A stretch of DNA of 64,000 nt from Actinopolyspora saharensis (GTDB taxonomy: Bacteria; Actinomycetota; Actinomycetes; Mycobacteriales; Pseudonocardiaceae): NCBI RefSeq assembly GCF_900100925.1, contig NZ_FNKO01000001.1, forward strand, positions 1,860,001-1,924,000. The letters run 5' to 3'. Both the position numbers and the translations under genes were made by a program. Below the pieces are notes generated by a model. It ran no database searches, was not told the DNA's origin, and worked only from the letters and a program-made list of their open reading frames with translations. This document shows positions 45,266 to 54,651 of the stretch, piece after piece. Numbering within the stretch: position 1 is the first letter of the stretch; the number at the start of each line of letters is the position of its first letter.

Positions 45266-45295
45266 ACTCTAGACATTGCTGCAATTCACTGGCAA
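45266..45295 (-). promoter_or_regulatory. Promoter of the ABC importer operon
   Basis: On the minus strand TTGCCA (45290-45295) and TAGAGT (45266-45271) are separated by 18 bases, and TAGAGT ends six bases before the start codon at 45259. An ATTGC/GCAAT dyad at 45275-45285 sits in the spacer and could be an operator. Confidence 0.55.
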
Positions 45296-45478
45296 CACGA
45301 TGAGATCTTGCCTACTCCTCCGCGCAGCTACCGCGGCACAACGTGGTCCACCGCCCGCGCGGCGTGGGCGCGCGACCGACCGGCCGGACCGGACGGTCGC
45401 GCTGAGCGCGTTCCGCTCGGAGCGGCCGGGATGGGACCATGGGACCGTAGGCACGGTCACAGCTGGAGGTGGAGCCAC

Positions 45479-46270
45479 GTGCGAATCGCACTGTGCCAAA
45501 TAGCGTCCACTCCGGAACCGGACGCGAACCTGGAGCTCGTGGCCGGTGGTGTGCGGCGCGCGAGCGAAGCGGGCGCGGAACTGGCGGTGTTCCCCGAAGC
45601 CACCATGGCCTGCTTCGGGGTGCCACTGGCACCGCTGGCGGAGCCCCTGGACGGCCCGTGGGCCGGAGAGGTGGGCAGGTTGGCCGCCGACGCGGGCATC
45701 ACCGTGGTCGCGGGCATGTTCACCCCGGCCGAGGACGGACGGGTCACCAACACGCTGCTGGTCACCGGACCCGAGCAGCGGACTCGTTACGACAAGATCC
45801 ACCTCTACGACGCGTTCGGGTTCGCCGAGTCCCGCACGGTCTCGCCCGGCGAACAACCGCGCACGGTTCGGTTGCCCAGCGCCACCGTCGGACTGACCAC
45901 CTGCTACGACGTGCGCTTCCCCGGGCTGTACACGACCCTGGCCGAGCAGGGCGCCTCGGTGCTGATCACGGCGGCCTCCTGGGGAGCGGGCAGCGGTAAG
46001 CGCGCGCAGTGGGAACTGCTCACCCGTGCCAGGGCGCTCGACTCGACTTCCTGGGTGGTCGCCTGCGGACAGGCCGACCCGCGCAGCATCGGGCGGGAAC
46101 CGGCTGCCAAGGCCCCCACCGGCATCGGGTACAGCACCGTGGTCACTCCCTACGGCGAGATCCACGACCAGCTGGAGGCCGAACCGGACGTGCTGATCAC
46201 CGACATCGCCCCGGAACGGGCCGACCAGGCGCGGGAGTCGATCCCCGTGCTGGCCAACAGGAAGTTCTGA
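45479..46270 (+). CDS. Nitrilase-superfamily amidohydrolase
   Basis: A carbon-nitrogen hydrolase of about 263 residues. The catalytic triad is visible: Glu40 in AVFPEATMA, Lys106 in RYDKIHLYDAFG and Cys142 in TTCYDVRFPGLY. The YDVRFP context is typical of the Nit1/Nit2 branch, which includes deaminated-glutathione amidase and omega-amidase. I infer a repair or amide-hydrolysis role. GTG 45479 has GGAG four bases upstream. It is divergent from the ABC importer. A hairpin after the stop separates it from the NADH dehydrogenase gene. Confidence 0.92.
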   Translation: MRIALCQIASTPEPDANLELVAGGVRRASEAGAELAVFPEATMACFGVPLAPLAEPLDGPWAGEVGRLAADAGITVVAGMFTPAEDGRVTNTLLVTGPEQRTRYDKIHLYDAFGFAESRTVSPGEQPRTVRLPSATVGLTTCYDVRFPGLYTTLAEQGASVLITAASWGAGSGKRAQWELLTRARALDSTSWVVACGQADPRSIGREPAAKAPTGIGYSTVVTPYGEIHDQLEAEPDVLITDIAPERADQARESIPVLANRKF

Positions 46271-46276
46271 TCACCC

Positions 46277-46302
46277 CGGGGGAGCTCGGATCCGCTCCCC
46301 CG
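46277..46302 (+). terminator. Hairpin after the nitrilase-family gene
   Basis: CGGGGGAGC and GCTCCCCCG form a nine-base-pair stem with an eight-base loop, seven bases after the stop codon. No T-run. Confidence 0.55.
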
Positions 46303-46409
46303 AACCGCACCCGGTCACCACCGCGGCCGTGCGTCCGCCCGGAGATCGGTTTGATCGAGTTGCCCAGCGGGTACGGGGTAACCGACGAAGCCGAACAGTT
46401 GGGGACACG

Positions 46410-47762
46410 ATGGGACGCAACCGAGTAGTGATCGTGGGCGGAGGATTCGCCGGTTACCACGCGGCCGAGCGCCTCGCCGAGGAGACGCGCCGGGAAGAGG
46501 TGGAGATCGTCCTCGTCAATCCGACCGACTACTTCCTGTACCTGCCGCTGCTGCCGGAAGTGGCCGCCGGGATTCTCGACCCCCGCGCCATCACCGTGTC
46601 GCTGCCGGGAACGCTGCCACGGGTTCGGCTGGTGCTCGGCGAGGTCACCTCGGTCGACCCCGACCAGCGGGAGATCGCCTACACCGACCCCGAGGACAAC
46701 CCCGGGCGGTTGTCCTTCGACCAGCTGATACTCGCCGCGGGCAGCGTGAACAAGCTGCTCCCGATCCCCGGAGTCGCCACGCACGGGCACGGTTTCCGGG
46801 GGATCCCGGAGGCGCTGTACTTCCGCGACCACGTCACGCGGCAGATCGAACTGGCCGCCACCACCACCGACCAGGCCGAGCGGGACGCGCGCTGCACCTT
46901 CGTCGTGGTCGGGGCGGGATACACCGGCACCGAGATCGCCGCCCAGGGGCCGGACTTCACCAGGATGCTGGCCAACCGCCACCCCGAGCTGGCCAACCAG
47001 TCGATACGTTGGAAGCTGCTCGACGTGGCCCCGAGACTGCTCCCCGGCCTCGACCAGCGGTTGTCCAGGGCGGCCACCGACGTGCTGCGCGCACGCGGGG
47101 TCGAGCTGCTCACCGGGACCTCGATCGAGCAAGCGGACACGAACGGAGTCACGCTCGACAACGGGCAGCACGTGCCGACGCACTCGCTGATCTGGTGCGT
47201 GGGCGTCCGCCCCGATCCGCTCGTGGAGTCCCTCGGGCTGGAGACCAGGGAGGGCAGGATCGCGGTCGACGAGACGCTCAACGTGCCCGGATACCCTCGG
47301 ATCTTCGCCTGCGGTGACGCGGCGGGGGTGCCGGACCGCGGCAACCCCGGCGGGCTCACCGCCATGACCGCCCAGCACGCGACGCGCCAGGGCAAGCTCG
47401 CCGCGAGCAACGTGGTCGCCTCGCTGCGCGACGGCACGCCGAAGGCGTACCGGCACCGCGATCTCGGTTTCGTGGTGGACCTCGGGGCGCACCAGGCCGC
47501 GGCCAACCCGCTGCACATCCCGATGTCGGGCTTCCCGGCCAAGGTGGTCACCCGGGCCTACCACCTGATGGCGATGCCCGCGAACCGGCTACGAGTGGCG
47601 GTGGACTGGACCCTGGAGGCGACGGCGAAACGGCAGTGCGTCCAGCTCGGAATGGTCCGCTCCGGAACTGTGCCGCTGGACACCTCCTCGCCCGAGGTTC
47701 CCGACCTGCGCGGCGAGGAGTCCTCCGCCGCGACCTCGTCCACGAGCTCCTCCACGAGCTGA
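46410..47762 (+). CDS. ndh: Type II NADH dehydrogenase (NDH-2)
   Basis: A 450-residue FAD-dependent NADH:quinone oxidoreductase of the single-subunit, non-proton-pumping kind. The FAD site is VVIVGGGFAGYHAAE (Gly10-Gly15), the NADH site is FVVVGAGYTGTEIA, and the second FAD contact is RIFACGDAAGVPD. The quinone-site stretch GGLTAMTAQHATRQGKLAA is also present. The last 20 residues are Ser/Thr-rich. ATG 46410 has only a weak GGGG upstream. An in-frame extension exists, but family alignment favours this start. It feeds electrons from NADH into the menaquinone pool at the membrane. Confidence 0.93.
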   Translation: MGRNRVVIVGGGFAGYHAAERLAEETRREEVEIVLVNPTDYFLYLPLLPEVAAGILDPRAITVSLPGTLPRVRLVLGEVTSVDPDQREIAYTDPEDNPGRLSFDQLILAAGSVNKLLPIPGVATHGHGFRGIPEALYFRDHVTRQIELAATTTDQAERDARCTFVVVGAGYTGTEIAAQGPDFTRMLANRHPELANQSIRWKLLDVAPRLLPGLDQRLSRAATDVLRARGVELLTGTSIEQADTNGVTLDNGQHVPTHSLIWCVGVRPDPLVESLGLETREGRIAVDETLNVPGYPRIFACGDAAGVPDRGNPGGLTAMTAQHATRQGKLAASNVVASLRDGTPKAYRHRDLGFVVDLGAHQAAANPLHIPMSGFPAKVVTRAYHLMAMPANRLRVAVDWTLEATAKRQCVQLGMVRSGTVPLDTSSPEVPDLRGEESSAATSSTSSSTS

Positions 47763-47826
47763 GCCCGGCCCTTCGCGTGCGCCCCGTTCGAGTACGGCCG
47801 CTCACGAGGGGCCGGGCGCCCCGCGC

Positions 47827-48714
47827 TCACATGTCCAGCCCTATGTCCAGCACGGGGGCGGAATGGGTCAGCGCCCCGACCGCCAGGTAGTGCACCCCGG
47901 TGCTCGCGTAGGCGGAGGCGGTCTCGAGGGTCAGCCCCCCGGAAGCCTCCAGCTCGGTGTCGGGGGAGACGGCAGCCGCGCGGCGGACCGCTTCGGCGCA
48001 GTCCGCGGGAGTGAAGTTGTCCAGCAGCACCAGCTCGGGGGACTCGGCCAGCACCTCGTCGAGTTCGACCGCCCCGCCGACCTCCACTTCCAGCGGGAGG
48101 TCGGGAGCGTGCTGCCTGCACGCCCGCAGCGCGGCACCGGCCGAGCCCGCAGCGGCCACGTGGTTGTCCTTGACGAGCATCGCGTCACCCAGCCCGAACC
48201 GGTGGTTGCTTCCTCCGCCGCAGCGCACCGCGTACTTCTGGGGGATTCTGATCCCCGGTGTCGTCTTGCGGCTGTCCCGGATGACGCACCCCGTCCCCGC
48301 GACCGCCGCGACCCAGTCGGCTGTCGCGGTGGCGATCCCGGAGAGGTGGCCCAGCAGGTTCAACGCGGTCCGTTCCGCCGTGAGCAGGGGACGTACCGGA
48401 GCCCGGACCTCCAGCACGCACTCGCCCGCACGTACCGGCGCGCCATCGGCACCCGCCCGGTTCACCCGGTACCGTTCCGGCCCGATCACCTCGTCCAGCA
48501 CGGCCAGCACCAGCGGAAGCCCGGCCAGCACCCCGTCGGCGCGGGTGTTGAACCCGGCCGTGGCGACGTTCTCCTCCGGGACGGTGGCCGCCGTGGTCGC
48601 GTCCGGACCGTACCGGAGGTCCTCGGCCAGCGCGGCCCGAACCAGCACCTCGGATTCGGCGGGATCCAGTCCCGCGGTGCGCAGGTTTCGAATCGTGGCC
48701 TCTGCCAAGTTCAC
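47827..48714 (-). CDS. nadC: Quinolinate phosphoribosyltransferase
   Basis: The enzyme makes nicotinate mononucleotide from quinolinate and PRPP. It has 295 residues. Signatures are TAERTALNLLGHLSGIATAT, RDSRKTTPGIRIPQKYAVRC, GGGSNHRFGLGDAMLVKDNH and LLDNFTPADCAEAV, with EASGGLTLET near the end. GTG 48714 overlaps the nadB stop as GTGA. It is the last gene of the nadABC operon. Confidence 0.96.
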   Translation of the reverse strand: MNLAEATIRNLRTAGLDPAESEVLVRAALAEDLRYGPDATTAATVPEENVATAGFNTRADGVLAGLPLVLAVLDEVIGPERYRVNRAGADGAPVRAGECVLEVRAPVRPLLTAERTALNLLGHLSGIATATADWVAAVAGTGCVIRDSRKTTPGIRIPQKYAVRCGGGSNHRFGLGDAMLVKDNHVAAAGSAGAALRACRQHAPDLPLEVEVGGAVELDEVLAESPELVLLDNFTPADCAEAVRRAAAVSPDTELEASGGLTLETASAYASTGVHYLAVGALTHSAPVLDIGLDM

Positions 48715-50320
48715 GCGACTGCCCTCATTTCGCCCGGGGTGGATCGGATCAGCCAACCGGACACGTCCAGCCGCAGCGCGTTGCCGCGGCGCCAGTGGCG
48801 GTCGTCGGTGTCCGGGTGGTCGCGCCGACGATGGCATCCCCTGGACTCGGTGCGTTCGACGGCCGAGGCGAGCAGCGCGTCCGCCGTCAGGGTGAGGGCG
48901 GCGTCCTCCGCGGTCTCCCGCGTCCGCAGCGGACGCACCACCGACGCCTCGTCCAGCCGCTCACGGGCCGCGGCCAACCCGGCGGCGTCGCGTTCGATCC
49001 CGGCGTGCGCGCTCATGACCGCTCGCAGCGCGGCGCGATCGACCACCGGGGCCGCCGGCAGCGCCCCGGAGCCGAGCGCGGTCCGCGCTGCTGGAGCACA
49101 GCGGAGGTCCCGCTGCACCGCCTCGGCCGCGCGGTTCGCCAGCACCAGCCCTTCGAGCAGGCTGTTCGAGGCCAGCCTGTTCGCCCCGTGCAGCCCCGTT
49201 CTGGCCACCTCCCCCGCCGCGTACAGCCCGGACACCTCGGTCCTGCCATCCACAGTGGTCACGATGCCGCCGCAGGAGTAGTGCGCGGCCGTGGTGACGG
49301 GGATCGGCTCGACCACCGGATCGATGCCCTCGGCGCGGCACGCCGCGTGCACCGTGGGGAAGCGTTCGGGCAGCGCCGCTCCCAGGCACGTCGCGTCCAA
49401 GTGGACCGAGTCCGCGCCGGTGGCGGCCATCCTCCTGTCGATGGCCGCGGCCACCACGTCGCGCGGGGCCAGGTCCTCGGCCGGATGCACCCCGCGCATC
49501 ACCCGGCGCCCGTGGACGTCGACCAGCACCGCTCCCTCGCCACGCAGGGCCTCGGTCACCAGCGGACGCCTTCCGCCCCCGGAGGTCTCCCCGGACGCGG
49601 AGCGCAGTGCCGTGGGGTGGAACTGTACGAACTCCAGATCTGCCACGGACGCCCCCGCGCGCAGCGCCAGGGCTATCCCGTCGCCGGTGGCGACCTCGGG
49701 GTTCGTCGTGGACCGGTACAACTGTCCGATCCCACCGGTGGCCAGCAGCACGGCCTGCGCCTGGATCGTGCCGGGCCTTCCCGCGTCGTCCAGCACGAGC
49801 GCTCCGCCCACCGCACCGCTGTCGGTGTGCAGCAGCTCCACGACGCAGTGCTGTTCCAGCACCGGCACGCCCTCGGACGAGGTGGCCTCGTTCAACGCAC
49901 GCTGCACCTCCGCCCCGGTGGCGTCCCCTCCGGCGTGCACGACACGGAAAGCACTGTGCCCGCCCTCGCGAGTTCGCGACAGCGTTCCGTCCTCGGCGGT
50001 GTCGAAGCACGCCCCGGCCTCCCGCAACCGACGCATCGCCGTGGCACCGTCCTCCAGGACGCCGTGCACCGCTTCGGGATCGCACAGTCCAGCCCCGGCC
50101 TCGAGCGTGTCCCGCACGTGCCGCCGCACGCTGTCGCCCGCGTCCCTCTCCTCCTGGCGCACCACGGCGATGCCGCCCTGCGCCCACGCGGTGTTTCCGA
50201 CCGCTGCCGCGTCCTTGCCGACCACGAGCACGCGCATGCCGAGCTCACGGGCGCGCAGCGCGGCGGTGAGCCCGGCCACTCCGGTACCGACGATCAGCAG
50301 GTCGGCCTTCGCCCGCCAGG

Positions 50321-50324
<4 letters not shown>
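48711..50324 (-). CDS. nadB: L-aspartate oxidase
   Basis: A flavoprotein of about 537 residues that oxidises aspartate to iminoaspartate for NadA. Signatures are [15 protein letters not shown] (FAD), [57 protein letters not shown] and [15 protein letters not shown]. The C-terminal helical domain ends about residue 495 and a polar tail follows. ATG 50324 overlaps the nadA stop as ATGA. Confidence 0.96.
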
Positions 50325-51397
<1,073 letters not shown>

Positions 51398-51476
51398 GTC
51401 CTCCTCCTCACCGGCGCGGTGGCCGATCACCGCGCCGATTGCCCGCGAGACCCGGCACCCGCCGGGCCGTCGGTCT

Positions 51477-51518
51477 CCTGATTTTTCCGATCAGGGTTTT
51501 CGTCTTATAATCGAAAAC
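51477..51518. promoter_or_regulatory. Two adjacent dyads in the nadA-nrtR gap (probable NrtR operator)
   Basis: CCTGAT (51477-51482) and ATCAGG (51490-51495) form one dyad. GTTTTCG (51496-51502) and CGAAAAC (51512-51518) form a second, 23 bases overall, directly abutting it. The second encloses the nrtR -10 box and touches the nrtR start codon. The position fits a repressor acting on both promoters. Which dyad NrtR binds is not decided by sequence. Confidence 0.7.
51506..51511 (+). promoter_or_regulatory. -10 box of nrtR, leaderless spacing
   Basis: A perfect TATAAT ends seven bases before the GTG at 51519, so transcription should begin at the start codon. No ribosome site precedes that GTG, consistent with a leaderless message. 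Confidence 0.6.
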
Positions 51519-52232
51519 GTGTCCCATGCTAACACGGAATCCCGCGGGGATCACCCGAATGTGATATCGACGGGCCACGAGGTGCTCGCGGGCGTACTGC
51601 GGATACGGGAGAAGCGGCTGCAGGCACTGCTGTGGCAGCGCGCCAAGCCACCTCACCCGAACCGCTGGTCCCTGCCCGGCGGCAGGCTCGGCCCCGACGA
51701 AACGGTGGAGCACTCCATCCGCAGGCAGCTGGCCGAGAAGGTCGACGTGCGGGAGCTCACGCACGTCGAGCAGATCTCGGTGTTCAGCGCCCCGGACCGC
51801 GTTCCGGGAAGCCGGGTCGTGGCAACGGCGTTCCTGGGACTGATCCCCTCCGACGCGGACCCGGAACTGCCGGACGACACCTGCTGGCACCCCGTCGAGG
51901 ACCTGCCGGAGACCGCGTTCGACCACGAGGGAATCCTGTTCGCCGCACGGGAACGACTGCGGGCCAAGCTCTCCTACACCAACATCGGGTTCGCCCTGGC
52001 GCCACCGAGGTTCACCGTCTCCGAGCTCAGGGACATCTACTCGGCCGCGCTCGGATACCGCGTCTCGGCGACGAACCTGCAGCGCGTGCTGTCCCGCCGC
52101 GGGGCGCTGGAAGCCACCGGCCAGACCGTCGCGGCGGGCCCCTCCGGGGGCAGACCTCCCGCCCTGTTCCGGTTCACCTCGCGGGACCTGCAGATCACCG
52201 ACGCCTTCGCCGTCCTCCGCCCTCCGGGGTGA
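51519..52232 (+). CDS. nrtR: NrtR family NAD biosynthesis regulator
   Basis: The protein has about 237 residues, with an N-terminal Nudix fold and C-terminal winged helix (PPRFTVSELRDIYSAALGYR, SATNLQRVLSRRGALEATGQ). The Nudix box reads GGRLGPDETVEHSIRRQLAE, so the catalytic RE and EE residues are replaced. This fits NrtR proteins, which bind ADP-ribose or NAD metabolites without hydrolysing them. Divergence from nadABC matches the known arrangement in mycobacteria and relatives. Start GTG 51519. Confidence 0.9.
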   Translation: MSHANTESRGDHPNVISTGHEVLAGVLRIREKRLQALLWQRAKPPHPNRWSLPGGRLGPDETVEHSIRRQLAEKVDVRELTHVEQISVFSAPDRVPGSRVVATAFLGLIPSDADPELPDDTCWHPVEDLPETAFDHEGILFAARERLRAKLSYTNIGFALAPPRFTVSELRDIYSAALGYRVSATNLQRVLSRRGALEATGQTVAAGPSGGRPPALFRFTSRDLQITDAFAVLRPPG

Positions 52233-52253
52233 TCCGGCACCGGCAACCGGATC
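52231..52253 (+). terminator. Hairpin at the nrtR stop codon
   Basis: GATCCGG and CCGGATC pair across nine bases, beginning inside the stop codon. No T-run. Weak terminator. Confidence 0.35.
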
Positions 52254-52300
52254 GCCGGGATCCACCGGGCCGAGCGGGCGCTCGCCGCGCGCCCTTTCCG

Positions 52301-52320
52301 CGGTCTCGCGCGGTCTCGCG
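52301..52320. repeat. Exact 10-base tandem duplication
   Basis: CGGTCTCGCG occurs twice in direct succession in the gap between nrtR and the LON-domain gene. It looks like a slippage duplication. No function seen. Confidence 0.8.
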
Positions 52321-52372
52321 AGCAGTGCCCCGAGCGGCAACGCGGCACGGACCGGTGAACCACTCCGATCAG

Positions 52373-52403
52373 TTGGTCAGCCGTGGCCCCGGGCAAGTAG
52401 GTT
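52373..52403 (+). promoter_or_regulatory. Candidate promoter of the LON-domain gene
   Basis: TTGGTC and TAGGTT are separated by 19 bases, and TAGGTT ends six bases before GTG 52410. This would give a leaderless message. The GGAGG in that six-base stretch is too close to the start to be a normal ribosome site. Confidence 0.3.
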
Positions 52404-52409
52404 GGAGGC

Positions 52410-53090
52410 GTGACTGAGACTATCCCGTTGTTCCCGCTGGGAAACGTGCTGCTGCCCGGTGGCTCGCTGCCGCTGCACATCTTCGAGGCACGTTATCGCC
52501 AGCTCGTGCAGGATCTGGTCAACGAGGTGATTCCCGGACGCAGATTCGGCGTGGTCGGGATCCGGCAGGGCTGGGAAGTCGGCGAGGACAACGTCGACGC
52601 CATGTACGACATCGGTTGCTCGGCCCGGATGAACGAGATACAGCAACTCCCCGAGGGACGCTACGACACCACGAGCAGTGGCGAGCACAGGTTCCGACTG
52701 CTGCAGCTGGACACCGAGGCCGCCCCCTACCTGATGGCACGGGTGGAATGGCTGCCGGACACGGAACCGGACCAGGACTCCGAACAGGTCAGGGACCGAC
52801 TCGCCGCCTCGGCGCGGGCCGCGCACGAGCGGTATCTCGCCACGGGGCTGCGCGTGGAGGGCAGCACCTCCCCTCCCGAGGACGCCGACACCGCCGATCT
52901 GGCCTACGGACTGGCGGAAAGCTGCGTGCTGAGTCCGGACGACAGGCAGAACCTGCTGGCCGAGACCGACCCGCTGCTGCGACTGCGCAGGGTCAGGTCC
53001 CTGATCAACCGGGAGACGGAGTTCGTCCGCAGGCTGCGGGCAGTGCCCGCGCAGCTGTCCGAGTTCGCCGAGCACTCCGGGCACAACTGA
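52410..53090 (+). CDS. LON peptidase substrate-binding domain protein
   Basis: A 226-residue protein made only of the Lon N-terminal domain. It opens with IPLFPLGNVLLPGGSLPLHI and FEARYRQLVQDL, followed by FGVVGIRQGWEVG, GCSARMNEIQQLPEGRYD and GEHRFRLLQL. No ATPase or protease part is present. Stand-alone members are widespread in actinobacteria and have no established function. Adaptor or substrate-recognition roles have been suggested by homology. It is a single gene in its own transcription unit. Confidence 0.9.
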   Translation: MTETIPLFPLGNVLLPGGSLPLHIFEARYRQLVQDLVNEVIPGRRFGVVGIRQGWEVGEDNVDAMYDIGCSARMNEIQQLPEGRYDTTSSGEHRFRLLQLDTEAAPYLMARVEWLPDTEPDQDSEQVRDRLAASARAAHERYLATGLRVEGSTSPPEDADTADLAYGLAESCVLSPDDRQNLLAETDPLLRLRRVRSLINRETEFVRRLRAVPAQLSEFAEHSGHN

Positions 53091-53325
53091 TCCCCCCGTT
53101 CGGGGCCGGCGACCTCGAACGACCTCACCGAGGTGCCGGTGCCTCCGTTGGAGTCCCTTCCGGAATCCGCGTTCCGGCCGCGGCCCACGCGGAGTCGACA
53201 GGGACGCGGGACGCGTGGCACCGGGCCACGTCCGCGGAGATCCCCGCACGCGCTCCGGAAGAGGTTCCCACCGGAACGACCGTCTCGGCGACCGAGCCGA
53301 CCGGCTCCTACTAGGATCTTGGACC

Positions 53326-54285
53326 ATGTCGTTACCTGGTGGGCCGAACAACCAGTACGGAGCCGACGGTGGGGGTCGGCAATACTACGACCCGTTGAGC
53401 GGGCACCCCCTCGACGGGGCGTCCGGCCACGATTACCAGCAGTACCAGGGCGGGCAGTCCCTGCCCGGTGCGCACGTCTCCGGCAATCCGGAAAACTCGG
53501 GGTATCAGTCCTTCTCCGCTCCCGGATCCGAACCGGGCGCAGGCTTCGGACCGGCACCCCAGGCTCCACCGAAGCGGAGCTACGGGCCCACCATCGCCGT
53601 GGCCGCCACCGCCGTGCTCAGCATCATCGTCATCATCACCACCCTCGTGGTGGTGAAGGGCGGTGACGACCGGGCGAACCCGGCAACGAGCGCATCTCCC
53701 TCCACGAGCAGCCCGGTCCCGACCACCGACCTCACCCCGGTGCGGCCGGGGTGGCAGACCGTCCCCATCGGTGACGCCGGAGTCGCCTACGACGCCCCTC
53801 CCGCGTGGGAGACCGATCACGAGGGAGTGACCGGCTTCGAGAACGACGCCGGGGAACGACTGACGATGAGCAGCTACTCGACCTATCTGGAGGGGTTCTG
53901 CCCGCAGGCCTCGTCCTCGTACCGGGCCGTGGTCGGGGTGACCTCGATCAAGGAGTCCAACGCCGAATCCGCGGTCACGACGGTGCTGCGCCGCGTGGCC
54001 CGGCTGGGATGGTCCTCCCCCGACGGCACCGAACCACGTGTCGAACTGGACAGTCCGCAGTCGGCCTCCTTGGACGGAGGGTCCCTCGAGGGAACCTTCC
54101 GGTCCGGAACCATCACCCCAGTCGAGCAGGGGTCGTGCGGCGCCCCCTCCACCTACGTCGCGGCCATAGCCCTGCCCAGTCAACAGGAGAACGTGGTCAT
54201 GCTCGGCATCGCCGACCAGGAAGCCATCGGCAGCGTCGCCCCGGAAAGGATCAATCGCTCGCTCAGGTCGTTGCGAATGATCTGA
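53326..54285 (+). CDS. Unrecognised membrane-anchored protein with Gly/Tyr/Gln-rich N-terminus
   Basis: A 319-residue protein I cannot assign to a family. Residues 1-85 are low-complexity, rich in Gly, Tyr, Gln, Pro and Ser. A single membrane helix covers about 88-110 (TIAVAATAVLSIIVIITTLV). A Ser/Thr/Pro linker leads to an extracytoplasmic domain of about 190 residues with two Cys (GFCPQASSS and GSCGAPSTY) that could form a disulfide. The layout resembles actinobacterial surface proteins that follow a disordered cytoplasmic tail. ATG 53326 lies eight bases after a TAGGAT box, so the message may be near-leaderless. A terminator follows. Confidence 0.8.
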   Translation: MSLPGGPNNQYGADGGGRQYYDPLSGHPLDGASGHDYQQYQGGQSLPGAHVSGNPENSGYQSFSAPGSEPGAGFGPAPQAPPKRSYGPTIAVAATAVLSIIVIITTLVVVKGGDDRANPATSASPSTSSPVPTTDLTPVRPGWQTVPIGDAGVAYDAPPAWETDHEGVTGFENDAGERLTMSSYSTYLEGFCPQASSSYRAVVGVTSIKESNAESAVTTVLRRVARLGWSSPDGTEPRVELDSPQSASLDGGSLEGTFRSGTITPVEQGSCGAPSTYVAAIALPSQQENVVMLGIADQEAIGSVAPERINRSLRSLRMI

Positions 54286-54312
54286 GCCCACGCTCGATCC
54301 CTCCGCCACACG

Positions 54313-54349
54313 CGAACCCGTCCGGCATCCGGGCGGGTTCGTTTCTTCT
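54313..54349 (+). terminator. Factor-independent terminator
   Basis: CGAACCCG (54313-54320) and CGGGTTCG (54334-54341) form the outer stem, CCGG/CCGG can continue it inward, and TTTCTTCT follows immediately. It is the most canonical terminator in the window and serves the membrane-anchored protein gene. Confidence 0.75.
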
Positions 54350-54543
54350 CCGGCACCGGCGCGCGACTCGGGGCAACGACGGTCGACTCGGCCCGCCCCT
54401 GGAGACACAGCGCGGTTCGAGCAGCGCCGCGCAACCACCTGCCCCGCTGTTCGCGCACCACGTTCCGCGCCGGGAACCGGACCTCACCGCGAACACTCGG
54501 GAGGACGTCCGAACCGCGCGGACCACTCGTTCCCCAGAATCGA

Positions 54544-54626
54544 GTGTTACACATCACAGTGACCAGGATCTCGTCGCTTCAGTTGAATAAGTGTTACCTT
54601 CAGTAACCCCTAACCGCCGGTAACAC
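54544..54626 (+). promoter_or_regulatory. GTGTTAC repeat cluster upstream of the AurF-like gene
   Basis: GTGTTACAC lies at 54544-54552. GTGTTACC at 54591-54598 is the exact inverse of GGTAACAC at 54619-54626, and GTTAC/GTAAC arms five bases apart lie at 54593-54607. Such nested dyads are typical of TetR-type operators. They end 25 bases before the start codon. Confidence 0.6.
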
Positions 54627-54651
54627 CCGAACACCGCTTCAGGGAGATCCC

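Larger units (their letters stand above)
54286..54651. other. Long gap before the AurF-like gene
   Basis: These 366 bases hold a factor-independent terminator at their left end and a cluster of GTGTTAC-type repeats at the right. Between about 54350 and 54540 the sequence is GC-rich with no gene or site that I can support. Confidence 0.6.

Noticed and set aside
42660..45284. Single 874-codon frame suggesting a fusion of permease and upstream sequence
   Set aside because: The upstream 550 codons run out of frame through the binding-protein gene. The permease has its own start with a purine-rich site at 43622.
43724..46270. Long plus-strand frame extending the nitrilase-family protein by 585 residues
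   Set aside because: The extension is antisense to the binding-protein gene and lacks domain patterns. GTG 45479 with GGAG gives the normal family length.
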